64,000 nucleotides of DNA from Rhizobacter sp. AJA081-3. Lineage in GTDB: Bacteria > Pseudomonadota > Gammaproteobacteria > Burkholderiales > Burkholderiaceae_C. Every line of letters begins with the position of its first letter. The stretch's first letter is position 1. Of the stretch, positions 32,269 to 39,935 are shown piece by piece. A model generated the notes under the pieces. It did no database searches and was not told where the DNA came from. It was given only the letters and a program-made list of their open reading frames with translations. Location: the NCBI RefSeq assembly GCF_017795745.1, contig NZ_CP059067.1, forward strand, positions 2,728,001-2,792,000. The letters are read 5' to 3'. The position numbers and the translations under genes were made by a program.

Positions 32269-33500
32269 TGCTGTTCAGCGTCTTCATGCTCGCCCTGCGA
32301 TCGATCCAGCGCAACCTGCTGCGCTCCTTCCTGACCATCCTGGGCATCGTGATCGGCGTCAGCGCGGTGATCACCATGGTCACGCTGGGCAACGGCGCCA
32401 CGCAGGCGATCCAGACGCAGATCACCAGCCTGGGCACCAACCTGCTGATGGTGATGCCCGGCCAGCGCCAGCCCGGCGGCGGCGGGGGTGGTGGTGGCGG
32501 CGTGCCGCAGTTCACCGAGGAGGATGCGAAGGCCATCCAGGCGCAGATCGGCGGCGTGGCCGCGGTGGCGCCACAGGGGCGCGCTGCCGTCACCGTGGTG
32601 GCCAACGGCCGCAACTGGGCGACCACGGTCACCGGCAGCACCAACGAATGGTTCGAGACCGGCAACTGGAAGCTCGCTGCCGGCCGCATCTTCGAGCCCG
32701 ACGAGCAGCTCGGCGGCGCCGCGGTGTGCGTGATCGGCGAGACGGTGCGCCGCGAGATCTTCGGCGGCAGCGTCGGCCAGACCGGTCTGGGCGAGCAGCT
32801 GCGCGTCAAGCAATTCTCCTGCGACGTGATCGGCATCCTCGCCGCCAAGGGCCAGGGCGGCATGGGCGACCAGGACGATACGGTGGTCGTGCCGCTGCAC
32901 ACGCTGCAGCGCCGCGTCACCGGCAACCGCAAGGTGGCGCAGCTGTCGGTGTCGATGCAGGACGGCGCCGACAGCGCGCCGCTGAAGGCCAGCCTGCGCC
33001 AGCTGATGCGCGAGCGGCGCAAGCTCGGCGACATGGACAACGGCGGCAGCGAAGACAACTTCAACATCTTCGACACGCAGCAACTCGCCGAGACGCTGTC
33101 GAGCACGATGGGCGTGCTGACCACCCTGCTCGGCGCCGTGGCCGCGGTGAGCCTGCTGGTGGGCGGCATCGGCATCATGAACATCATGCTGGTCAGCGTC
33201 ACCGAGCGAACGCGCGAGATCGGCCTGCGCCTGGCCATCGGCGCGCTCGAGGGCGAGGTGCTGCTGCAGTTCTTGATCGAGGCCGTGGTGCTCTCGGCAT
33301 TGGGCGGCGTGGTGGGCATCCTCATCGCCACCGCGGCGTCGTGGGGGGGATCGCGGCTGATGGACGTGCCCTACGCCTTCGACCCGACGATCAACCTGCT
33401 CTCGCTGCTGTTCTCGGCCGGCATCGGCGTGGTGTTCGGCTTCTTCCCGGCGCGCCGCGCCGCGCGCATGGACCCGATCGAGGCCTTGCGCCACGAGTAG
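32268..33500 (+). CDS. MacB-type ABC permease subunit with poly-Gly tract
   Basis: A 410-residue permease with a first helix (SFLTILGIVIGVSAVITMVTLGNG), a large periplasmic MacB domain, and three C-terminal FtsX-type helices (ending IGVVFGFFPARRAARMDPIEALRHE). A run of nine glycines (about residues 68-76) lies just after the first helix, encoded by GGN repeats. It may be a flexible linker or a variable-length tract. Substrates of such pumps include macrolides, peptides and siderophores, but none is shown here. Confidence 0.92.
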   Translation: MLFSVFMLALRSIQRNLLRSFLTILGIVIGVSAVITMVTLGNGATQAIQTQITSLGTNLLMVMPGQRQPGGGGGGGGGVPQFTEEDAKAIQAQIGGVAAVAPQGRAAVTVVANGRNWATTVTGSTNEWFETGNWKLAAGRIFEPDEQLGGAAVCVIGETVRREIFGGSVGQTGLGEQLRVKQFSCDVIGILAAKGQGGMGDQDDTVVVPLHTLQRRVTGNRKVAQLSVSMQDGADSAPLKASLRQLMRERRKLGDMDNGGSEDNFNIFDTQQLAETLSSTMGVLTTLLGAVAAVSLLVGGIGIMNIMLVSVTERTREIGLRLAIGALEGEVLLQFLIEAVVLSALGGVVGILIATAASWGGSRLMDVPYAFDPTINLLSLLFSAGIGVVFGFFPARRAARMDPIEALRHE

Positions 33501-33526
33501 CGCCCGAGGCCCGGCAAGGGGCCAAA

Positions 33527-33544
33527 GCGAGGCAGCGAACAGAC
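33527..33544 (+). promoter_or_regulatory. Recurrent 18-bp motif site (2 mismatches)
   Basis: The 3' half GCGAACAGAC is intact. It lies 59 bp before the BON gene start at 33604 and points toward it. Confidence 0.5.
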
Positions 33545-33603
33545 GGCCGGCGGCCCGCGGCGCATGCTCGAACCATCGCCATTCAACCCGGGATCGAGAC
33601 ACC

Positions 33604-33933
33604 ATGAAGAGCACTTTCGCCACCCTCGGCATCGTTGTCGGCGCGTTGCTGGCGCCCTGCCTGGCCCACGCCGAGGAGTCGGACGCGGACCGCAAGAACC
33701 CGGGTGCCTACGTCAAGGACTCGGTCATCACCACCAAGGTCAAGACCAAGCTCGCGGCCGAGAAGCTGCGCACGCTGGCCAACGTGCATGTCGACACCGA
33801 CAACAAGGGCATGGTCGTGCTCAGCGGCACCGTCCGTGCGCAGGAAACCGCCGACAAGGCCGTCGAGATCGCCCGTGCCACCGAAGGTGTGACCTCGGTC
33901 AAGAGCACCATCGTCGTCAAGAAGGACGATTGA
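33604..33933 (+). CDS. Periplasmic single-BON-domain protein
   Basis: A 109-residue protein with a signal peptide (ending AHAEE, about residue 23) and one BON domain (about 40-105, VITTKVKTKLAAEKLRTLANVHVDTDNKGMVVLSG). BON proteins bind phospholipid surfaces and are often induced by osmotic stress. It has no lipobox, unlike the paralogue at 27499. A perfect hairpin follows 7 bp after the stop. Confidence 0.88.
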   Translation: MKSTFATLGIVVGALLAPCLAHAEESDADRKNPGAYVKDSVITTKVKTKLAAEKLRTLANVHVDTDNKGMVVLSGTVRAQETADKAVEIARATEGVTSVKSTIVVKKDD

Positions 33934-33940
33934 ACTCCGG

Positions 33941-33960
33941 CCGCCGGGTTCTCCCGGCGG
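33941..33960. terminator. Perfect 8-bp GC hairpin after the BON gene
   Basis: CCGCCGGG and CCCGGCGG flank a TTCT loop. It lies between the BON gene and the HPF-like gene. The following bases are only weakly T-rich, so full termination is uncertain. Confidence 0.5.
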
Positions 33961-33980
33961 TGCTTCCCACGAAGGACACC

Positions 33981-34382
33981 ATGCAAATCCTGCTTCAGAC
34001 CGGCCCGAACATCGAGGGCGGACAGCGCATGTCCGAGCACTTCCAGACCGTCGTGAGCGACGCGATGGGCCGCTTCGGCGAGCGCGTGCTGCGCGTCGAG
34101 GGGCACTTGTCCGACACCGACGGCCGCGCCAGGCTCGGCGTCGACAGCATCCAGTGCCTGCTGGAAGCCCGACTGATCGACCTGGAACCGGTGGTGGTGA
34201 CCGAAATCGGTCCCAACGCGCACCAGGCCATCGACGGCGCGGTGCGCAAGCTCAAACGAGCCGCCGGCGCCGCCATCGGCAAACACGACCCACGCCGCCA
34301 CCAGGCCCGCAGCGATGCCGGCCTGCCCAGTGACACCGACACCGACGCCGATCAGCCCGGTGCCGCCACTGCGCCGCTGTAG
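33981..34382 (+). CDS. HPF/RaiA-family ribosome-associated protein
   Basis: A 133-residue protein with the beta-alpha-beta-beta-beta-alpha outline of hibernation factors. It has an N-terminal strand and helix (QRMSEHFQTVVSDAMGRFGERVLRVEGHLSD), a central strand, then VVTEIGPNAHQAIDGAVRKLKRAAGAAIGKHD. The second helix with conserved basic residues suits binding to the small ribosomal subunit. The C-terminal tail is Asp/Thr-rich and probably disordered. It overlaps the convergent AsmA gene by 31 bp. The match is to the family, not to a specific named member. Confidence 0.75.
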   Translation: MQILLQTGPNIEGGQRMSEHFQTVVSDAMGRFGERVLRVEGHLSDTDGRARLGVDSIQCLLEARLIDLEPVVVTEIGPNAHQAIDGAVRKLKRAAGAAIGKHDPRRHQARSDAGLPSDTDTDADQPGAATAPL

Positions 34383-35791
34383 AACGGCTCGCACTGGCGG
34401 CCGGTCAGCGCGTCGGCGCCCTTCTTCAGCAGGCGCAGCGCCGGCCCGGTGAGCGCCTCGATGGCGTTGGGCTTGCTCACCGACGGCGCGCTGAAGCTGC
34501 CGCGGATCTCCTGCTTGACGATGGCACAGCCCTTCAGGTCGACCAGCGCCACCGTCACCGCGTCGAAACGCTCGTTGACGAAGTCCAGCCCGCCGTGCAG
34601 GGCGATGCGGTTGGCCTTCGTCGCCATCGCCACGTCCTGGGCGTGCGCCACGCCGCGCTCGACCTTCCAGTCCGACACCAGCGTGCGGATCTCGCTCGTG
34701 CCGCCGTTGCCCTGGGCGAGCTGGGCGAAGTCGTAGCCCTTGGTGACCAGCAGCCCGACTGGCCCGGCGAAGAACACCGCGCCCACGTCGACCAGGCTGA
34801 AGGTCTGGCTGGCCTCGAAGCGCTCGAACGAGCGGTCGAGGTCGCTGCCGTAGAAGGTCAGCCCCTTGCCGCGCAGCGAGACGCGGCCAGCCATCGCCTG
34901 CTTCAGCTCGGCCAGCGTGGTGCCGTGCGTGGTCAGCGTGGCGCTGAAGTCCATGCGGCCGCCGGCGAGCTTCTTCAGCTGCATCGTGCTGAAGAACTCC
35001 TCGACGGGAAACTGCGTGAGCGTGTAGGCGATCTGGTACGAGGCCACGGCGCCGGTGAAGTCGGCGCGGATGCTGCCCTGGCCCGGCGTGCCGAGCAGCC
35101 GCGTGGACAGGGGCTTGAGCTCGACGATGCCGTGCTTCGCATCGGCCGAGAATTTCACGTCGTGCAGCGTATGGCCGTCCTTGCGGATCTGCGCGCAGTC
35201 GAACTCGGCGGTGAAGGTGACTTCGCGAAGGAAGTCCGCACGCCGACCGCCGGCACGCTGGAGGCGGTGCACTTCGCCCTTGCAGTCGCGCGCCTCGAAG
35301 CCCTTGCCGTGGCGCTTGTCGACGAAGTCGATCGAGCCGGCCGACAGCGACACGTCGGGCCAGTCCTGCACCGGTGCGTCGGCCGCGGCGTCTTCCGCCG
35401 CCGGCGCCTGCGGCTCGAAATCGAAGCGGCCGTCGTGCTCGCGCGCCACCGTGATGAGCGGCTGCGTCAGCACGATCTTCTGGATGCGCAGCGTGTCGCC
35501 GAACAGCGAGCTCAGGTCGATGCCGATCTTCGCCTGCCGCGCGGACGCGAGCTCCTTGCCCCCCCGGCGCACGTGCACGTCGTCGAGCGTGAGCTGCAAG
35601 CCGGGGAAGATGTCGATCGCCGGGCGCCCGGCGATGCTCAACTCCAGGCCCAGCGCCTGCGAGGCGATGCGCTCCAGGCGCGACTTGTAGACGTCGGTGT
35701 CGGCGAGCAGCACCAGCGCCGCCGCGAGCAGCAGCAACAGGCCCAGCACGGCGCCGAGGCCGATGAGCGCGAAGCGGGGCAGTCTGGGCAT
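34352..35791 (-). CDS. AsmA family protein
   Basis: A 479-residue protein with an N-terminal membrane helix (about 8-30) and the AsmA opening (LADTDVYKSRLERIASQALGLELSIAGRPAIDIFPGLQLTLDDVHV). The end carries the AsmA_2-type part (LKQAMAGRVSLRGKGLTFYGSDLD). AsmA-like proteins form bridge-like conduits for phospholipid between the membranes. Its place at the end of an MCE operon on the same strand (28 bp after the auxiliary lipoprotein gene) fits a lipid-transport job. Confidence 0.88.
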   Translation of the reverse strand: MPRLPRFALIGLGAVLGLLLLLAAALVLLADTDVYKSRLERIASQALGLELSIAGRPAIDIFPGLQLTLDDVHVRRGGKELASARQAKIGIDLSSLFGDTLRIQKIVLTQPLITVAREHDGRFDFEPQAPAAEDAAADAPVQDWPDVSLSAGSIDFVDKRHGKGFEARDCKGEVHRLQRAGGRRADFLREVTFTAEFDCAQIRKDGHTLHDVKFSADAKHGIVELKPLSTRLLGTPGQGSIRADFTGAVASYQIAYTLTQFPVEEFFSTMQLKKLAGGRMDFSATLTTHGTTLAELKQAMAGRVSLRGKGLTFYGSDLDRSFERFEASQTFSLVDVGAVFFAGPVGLLVTKGYDFAQLAQGNGGTSEIRTLVSDWKVERGVAHAQDVAMATKANRIALHGGLDFVNERFDAVTVALVDLKGCAIVKQEIRGSFSAPSVSKPNAIEALTGPALRLLKKGADALTGRQCEPFYSGAVAAPG

Positions 35792-35818
35792 CGGGCGGCT
35801 CCGTTCTGACGGTGATTC

Positions 35819-36484
35819 TCAGGGCTGTGCGCGCCAGCCGCGCGCAGCGTCGGCGCAGAACTGCGCCAGCGCCTGCAGCTGCCGCTGCACGACGCGGTGC
35901 GCGGCCGCCACGCCGCCATAGGCGTCCTCGCTGGCCGATGGCTCGCTGGCGTCGAACTCGCGCACCGCGATGACTCGGCGCGTGGCCACCTCGATCAGCG
36001 TGGCGCGCAAGGTCAGGCGCACGCGGCTCGGCGTGCTCGTGAAGTCGTGCTGCAGCCGCACGAGGGTGGTGTCCAGGCGCAGGTCGCCGAGCGCCGGGCC
36101 GGGCGAGCCGACCACCGCTGCGAACGCAGCCTGCCGCTCCAGCGCCGCCACCAGCAGCGGCGCGAGCATGCGGGCCGGCGTGTCGACCCATTCGGACTGC
36201 GCGAAATGCTCTGCCTGCTGCGCGCGGCGCAGATAGACGATGCGGCGGGTGTCGAAACCTGCGGCCGCGTGGGTCGCGCCGACGACCAGCGTAGGCGCCG
36301 AGGCGGCCGGCGCCACGGCGGCAGCGGCCGCAACGGCCGCACTGGCCGGTGCCGACGCGTCGAGGGCATAGAACGACGTCGGCGCGCCAGGCTTGGGCAG
36401 CAGCGTGCTGCAAGCGCCGAACGCGAGCGCCAGCAAGGCCGGCATGAGCCGGCCGCAGCGGCGGACGAGGTGCTCGAGTGTCAT
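35819..36484 (-). CDS. MCE-system auxiliary lipoprotein (PqiC/ABC_trans_aux)
   Basis: A 221-residue protein with a lipobox (FGACSTLLP, Cys about 25) and the ABC_trans_aux pattern: SFYALD near the start, an Ala-rich linker, RRIVYLRRAQQAEHFAQSEWVDTPARMLAPLLVAALE, and later strands RVRLTLRATLIEVATRRVIAVREFDAS. PqiC-like lipoproteins sit on the inner leaflet of the outer membrane and assist MCE-protein conduits. The start overlaps the MCE gene stop (ATGA). Confidence 0.87.
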   Translation of the reverse strand: MTLEHLVRRCGRLMPALLALAFGACSTLLPKPGAPTSFYALDASAPASAAVAAAAAVAPAASAPTLVVGATHAAAGFDTRRIVYLRRAQQAEHFAQSEWVDTPARMLAPLLVAALERQAAFAAVVGSPGPALGDLRLDTTLVRLQHDFTSTPSRVRLTLRATLIEVATRRVIAVREFDASEPSASEDAYGGVAAAHRVVQRQLQALAQFCADAARGWRAQP

Positions 36485-37413
36485 GGCGCAGGTGCCCCGG
36501 CTTCGCCCGGACCGGGGGCATCCGGGCTGCGGCCGAACAGCAGGCTGGACGGATGGCGCTCGGTCTGTTCGGTGAGCCGGCGCAGCGAGACCGACAGGTC
36601 GTTGAGCTCGCCCAGCAGGCGCTGCAGTTCGGGCAGCGTGTCGGCGCTGGCGCGCTGCAGCGCGGCACCTGCGCGCGCGACGGACTGCCCCGCCTGTGCG
36701 CTGGCCGAAGCGGCCTCGCGCCCCATCGTCTCGACCGCGTCGGCGCCGCGGCCGACGCGCTCGATCACCGGGCCGACCTGCGCCATCGCCTGCGCGCTGC
36801 GGTCGAAGGTGCGCGCCGCGGCGGCGATGCCGGCGTCCAGCGTGTCCTTGCGCTGCGCGAGCGTGTGCGACACCGCCGCCAGGTCCTGAAGGGTGCTGGC
36901 GAAGGCACGCCGGTTCTCGTCGCTGAGCACGGCGTCGATGTTGCTCGAGGTGCGATCGAGCTTGATCAGCACCGTCGTCAGCACGTTCTCCAGCCGGGCG
37001 CTCAGCGAGGGCTTGGTGCGGATCTCCGGGTACTCGCCTGCCACGCTGGCCAGCAGCGGCGGCGATCCGGGCGCGCCACCGCTGAGCTCGACGTAGGCGA
37101 TGCCGGTCAGCCCCTGCGTCTTCAGCACGGCCAGCGTGTCCTGCTTGATCGGCGTGCCGCGCTCGATGGCGAAGATCAGGCGCACGCGCTGCGGGTTGGC
37201 GGGGTCGAGGCGGATGTCCTGCACCTTGCCGACATCGACGCCGTTGAACTTCACCGGCGCGTTCAGGTTCAGCCCGGCCACCGATTCGTCGAGGATGGCC
37301 TGGTACAGGTCGACCTTCTGGCGCAGCGCGCCGCCCGCGGCGATCCACAGCGCGATCGCGATCAGCAAGGCGCCCAGGCCGATGACGAAGGCACCGACCA
37401 GCGTGTAGTTCAC
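36481..37413 (-). CDS. MCE-domain substrate-binding protein (MlaD-like)
   Basis: A 310-residue protein from the GTG at 37413, which overlaps the ATPase stop (GTGA). One membrane helix (about 4-28) is followed by the MCE domain (LYQAILDESVAGLNLNAPVKFNGVDVGKVQDIRLD through GLTGIAYVELSGG, about 35-115) and a long helical tail (about 150-270) that probably forms a coiled hollow or needle. The family usually opens with Met-Glu-Thr-Lys-Val-Asn-Tyr. Here the codon at that Met position (37425-37423) is ATC, preceded by a strong GAGGAGG. The true start may thus be a rare ATC, four codons upstream. Confidence 0.88.
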   Translation of the reverse strand: MNYTLVGAFVIGLGALLIAIALWIAAGGALRQKVDLYQAILDESVAGLNLNAPVKFNGVDVGKVQDIRLDPANPQRVRLIFAIERGTPIKQDTLAVLKTQGLTGIAYVELSGGAPGSPPLLASVAGEYPEIRTKPSLSARLENVLTTVLIKLDRTSSNIDAVLSDENRRAFASTLQDLAAVSHTLAQRKDTLDAGIAAAARTFDRSAQAMAQVGPVIERVGRGADAVETMGREAASASAQAGQSVARAGAALQRASADTLPELQRLLGELNDLSVSLRRLTEQTERHPSSLLFGRSPDAPGPGEAGAPAP

Positions 37414-38231
37414 CTTGGTTTCGATGTCGCCTCCTCGCGGTGAAGGCCGTGGCCGTCCTGCTGCGCCGCCCGCCCGCGCGGGCCGTCGAAGAACTGGCGC
37501 ACGGCGGGCACGTCGAGCTTCGACAGCTCGTCCATCGAGCCCAGGCCCTGCACCTGCGCATCGGCCAGCACGGCGACGCGGTCGGCCACCTGCCACAGCA
37601 GGTCGAGGTCGTGGGTGATCATCACGATGGTCAGCCCGAACACGTCGCGCAGGCGCAGCACCAGCGCATCGACCCCGCCGGCGCTGACCGGGTCGAGCCC
37701 GGCGGTGGGCTCGTCGAGGAAGAGCAGCGGCGGGTCGAGGGCGAGCGCGCGGGCCAGCGAGGCGCGCTTGAGCATGCCGCCGCTGAGTTCGGCCGGGTAC
37801 TGCGCACCGACCTCGGGCGCCAGGCCCACCAGCGACAGCTTCCAGGCCGCGAGTTCGTCGATCAGCGCATCGGCCAGGCCGGTGTGCTCGCGCAGCGGCA
37901 GGCCGATGTTCTCCGTCACGGTGAGCGAGCCGAACAGGCCGCCGTGCTGGAACACCACGCCCCAGCGTTGCCGCATCGCCAGCGCCTGCGCCGGCGTGAG
38001 CGTGGCCAGGTCCTCGCCAAGCACGCGCACGGTGCCGGCGTCGGGCGAATGCAGCAGGATCATCTCGCGCAGCAGCGTCGACTTGCCCGAGCCGCTGCCG
38101 CCGATCAGGGCGAAGATCTCGGCGCGGCGCACCTGCAGGTCCAGCCCGTCATGGACGACGTGCGAGCCGAAGCGCGTCGTCACCTTGTCGAGTTCGATGA
38201 CGATTTCCTGAGGTGCCGTGGTGGCGGTCAT
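37410..38231 (-). CDS. MCE-system ABC ATPase (MlaF-like)
   Basis: A 273-residue ATPase. Walker A is IGGSGSGKSTLLRE, the signature LSGGMLKRASLARA has the Met typical of the MlaF branch, and Walker B is LLFLDEPTAGLDP with the H-loop MITHDLDLL. It powers lipid transport with the MlaE-like permease at 38576. The ATG at 38231 was chosen; upstream codons would read through an unrelated, palindromic gap. The C-terminus is short and overlaps the MCE gene start. Confidence 0.9.
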   Translation of the reverse strand: MTATTAPQEIVIELDKVTTRFGSHVVHDGLDLQVRRAEIFALIGGSGSGKSTLLREMILLHSPDAGTVRVLGEDLATLTPAQALAMRQRWGVVFQHGGLFGSLTVTENIGLPLREHTGLADALIDELAAWKLSLVGLAPEVGAQYPAELSGGMLKRASLARALALDPPLLFLDEPTAGLDPVSAGGVDALVLRLRDVFGLTIVMITHDLDLLWQVADRVAVLADAQVQGLGSMDELSKLDVPAVRQFFDGPRGRAAQQDGHGLHREEATSKPR

Positions 38232-38293
38232 TTCACTGGCTCCAGCGTGCGTCGCGGCAGGCGCTGCCTGGACCGCATGCCACCGCTGGTTCA

Positions 38294-38531
38294 GCAAAGG
38301 CGCGCCCGGGCAGGCGAAGGCGCGCCTCTGAGGTGCCGAGAAGCGCAGGGCTCGTGGCCGCGCGCGCAGCGCGCATCGTCTTCTGACTCGTCGACGCTGT
38401 CCGAACGCAGCGACCGCAGGGAGCGAAGTGAGTTCGGCGACGGGGCCACGAGACCGAGCATCGCAGGGGAGTCGGCGCAACGCGCCGACCGCCGAGGCGA
38501 AGCGCCGTAGCCTGCCCGGGCGGGCCTTTGC
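38294..38531. repeat. 238-bp non-coding element bounded by 22-bp inverted repeats
   Basis: The 344-bp gap between the permease and ATPase genes of one operon holds this element. Its ends, 38294-38315 and 38510-38531, are reverse complements at 21 of 22 positions. Smaller dyads lie inside, such as GTCGGCGCAACGCGCCGAC near 38471. No gene or transposase is present. It may be a small mobile repeat or an RNA-structured spacer that tunes expression of the distal genes. A lone motif half-site (AGCGGACAGAC) lies just after it at 38559. Confidence 0.7.
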
Positions 38532-38575
38532 CTCGCCAGCCAGAACCTGCAAAGGGAAAGCGGACAGACTTCATT

Positions 38576-39730
38576 TCAGAGGTCCAGCACGCTGAACGCG
38601 ACCGAGAACAAGGCGTCGGCCACGATGACGAGAAAGATCGACTGCACCACGCTGCGCGTCGTCTGCCGCCCGACGCTGTCGGCGCCGCCCCGGGTGCGAA
38701 AGCCCTGGAAGCAGCCGATCACCACGATGATGAGCGCGAACACCGGCGCCTTGGCCAGGCCGACGCCATAGGTCGACGGCTCCACCGCCTTGACCAGGCG
38801 ATCGAGGAACTCCACGTAGCCCACGCCGAGCTGCGAGCGTGCCATCAGCATGCCGCCGAACACGCCCGCCACGTCGGCGAACACCGTCAGCAGCGGCAGC
38901 GCCACGGCCAGGGCCACCAGCTTGGGCAGCGCCAGCATCTCCATCGGTTCGATGCCCAGCGTGCGCATCGCGTCGATCTCCTCGGTCACGGCCATGGTGC
39001 CGATCTGCGCCGCGTAGGCCGAGCCCGATCGGCCGGCGATGATGATGGCGGTGATCAATGGCGCGAACTCGCGCAGCATCGACACGCCGACCAGATCGGC
39101 CACGAAGATGTTGGCGCCGTACTGGCGCAGCTGCGGCGCACCCTGGTAGGCGACGACGACGCCGAGCAGGAAGGACAGCAGCGCGACGATGGGCAGCGCG
39201 TCGACGCCGGCGCTGCGGATGTTGAACAGGATCGGCCGCCAGCGCCAGCGCCGCGGCTGCAGCACGCAGGTGGCGAAGGCCACGGCCAGCTCGCCGACGA
39301 AGGCGAGCAGCGCCAGGCCCTCCTCCAGCACGGGTGCGACACGGCGCCCCAGTCGTTCGAGCGCCTTCGGGGCCGGCGCGGCGCCGGCTTCGGCCCTCGG
39401 AGCACCCTGCCGGGCCGGCTGCGCGACGACGTCGAGCAGTTTCGCGAACGGCGGACTCAGGCCCAGCAGCGTGACGACGCCGCCACCTTCGCGCAGACGC
39501 CGCAACAGGCGCAGCAACAGCCAGGCGCCGGCGCTGTCGAGCGCGTCGATGCGCTGGCCATCCACCACGGCAGCACCTGCGGCAGGCCGCTGCAGCGCAT
39601 CGAGCCGGCCTTCGATGCCGCCCAGCTTCAGCACGCTCCACGACCCCGACAACTCGATCCGTGGCGGCTCCGCGGCACTCGACGTTGCCGGCAAGGACAC
39701 ATCGGCGTGATCGTTCGGTGCAGGTTTCAT
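38576..39730 (-). CDS. MlaE-type permease with N-terminal STAS domain
   Basis: A 384-residue protein. An N-terminal STAS-like domain (about 20-110; RIELSGSWSVLKLGG, VVDGQRIDALDSAGAWLLLRLLRR) is fused to the MlaE permease (about 150-384) with AFVGELAVAF, FNIRSAGVDALPIVALLSFLLGVVVAYQGAPQL and the long segment GRSGSAYAAQIGTMAVTEEIDAMRTLGIEPM. In E. coli the STAS partner is a separate protein, MlaB; here it is built in. It forms the membrane part of a lipid transporter with the downstream ATPase and MCE protein. A motif site lies 35 bp upstream. Confidence 0.92.
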   Translation of the reverse strand: MKPAPNDHADVSLPATSSAAEPPRIELSGSWSVLKLGGIEGRLDALQRPAAGAAVVDGQRIDALDSAGAWLLLRLLRRLREGGGVVTLLGLSPPFAKLLDVVAQPARQGAPRAEAGAAPAPKALERLGRRVAPVLEEGLALLAFVGELAVAFATCVLQPRRWRWRPILFNIRSAGVDALPIVALLSFLLGVVVAYQGAPQLRQYGANIFVADLVGVSMLREFAPLITAIIIAGRSGSAYAAQIGTMAVTEEIDAMRTLGIEPMEMLALPKLVALAVALPLLTVFADVAGVFGGMLMARSQLGVGYVEFLDRLVKAVEPSTYGVGLAKAPVFALIIVVIGCFQGFRTRGGADSVGRQTTRSVVQSIFLVIVADALFSVAFSVLDL

Positions 39731-39765
39731 GGCTGGAAGCCACCGTAGCCCGCGCCGTGCCGGCG

Positions 39766-39849
39766 GTCTGTGCGATAGCGGACAGAAGAAGTGATCGCCG
39801 CCAGCCATCCGGGCAAACCCTCGCGCGCTCTGTTCGATAGGCAACAGAC
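39766..39849. promoter_or_regulatory. Two divergent 18-bp motif sites
   Basis: 39766-39783 on the minus strand (2 mismatches) points to the permease gene. Its plus strand also reads as a near dyad ending ACAGAA. 39832-39849 on the plus strand (2 mismatches) points to the kinase gene at 39936. Confidence 0.5.
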
Positions 39850-39935
39850 GGCCGGCAGGAAGGGGGGGATCCTCATCCTCTGTTCGGGCCTACCGCATCG
39901 GCGCTTGCAGTACCCCGACCCAGAACTCGCATCCA

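Noticed and set aside
37414-37596. Longer MCE protein starting at 37596
   Set aside because: It would overlap the ATPase gene by nearly 190 bp and add an Arg-rich shadow sequence; the family starts near 37425/37413.
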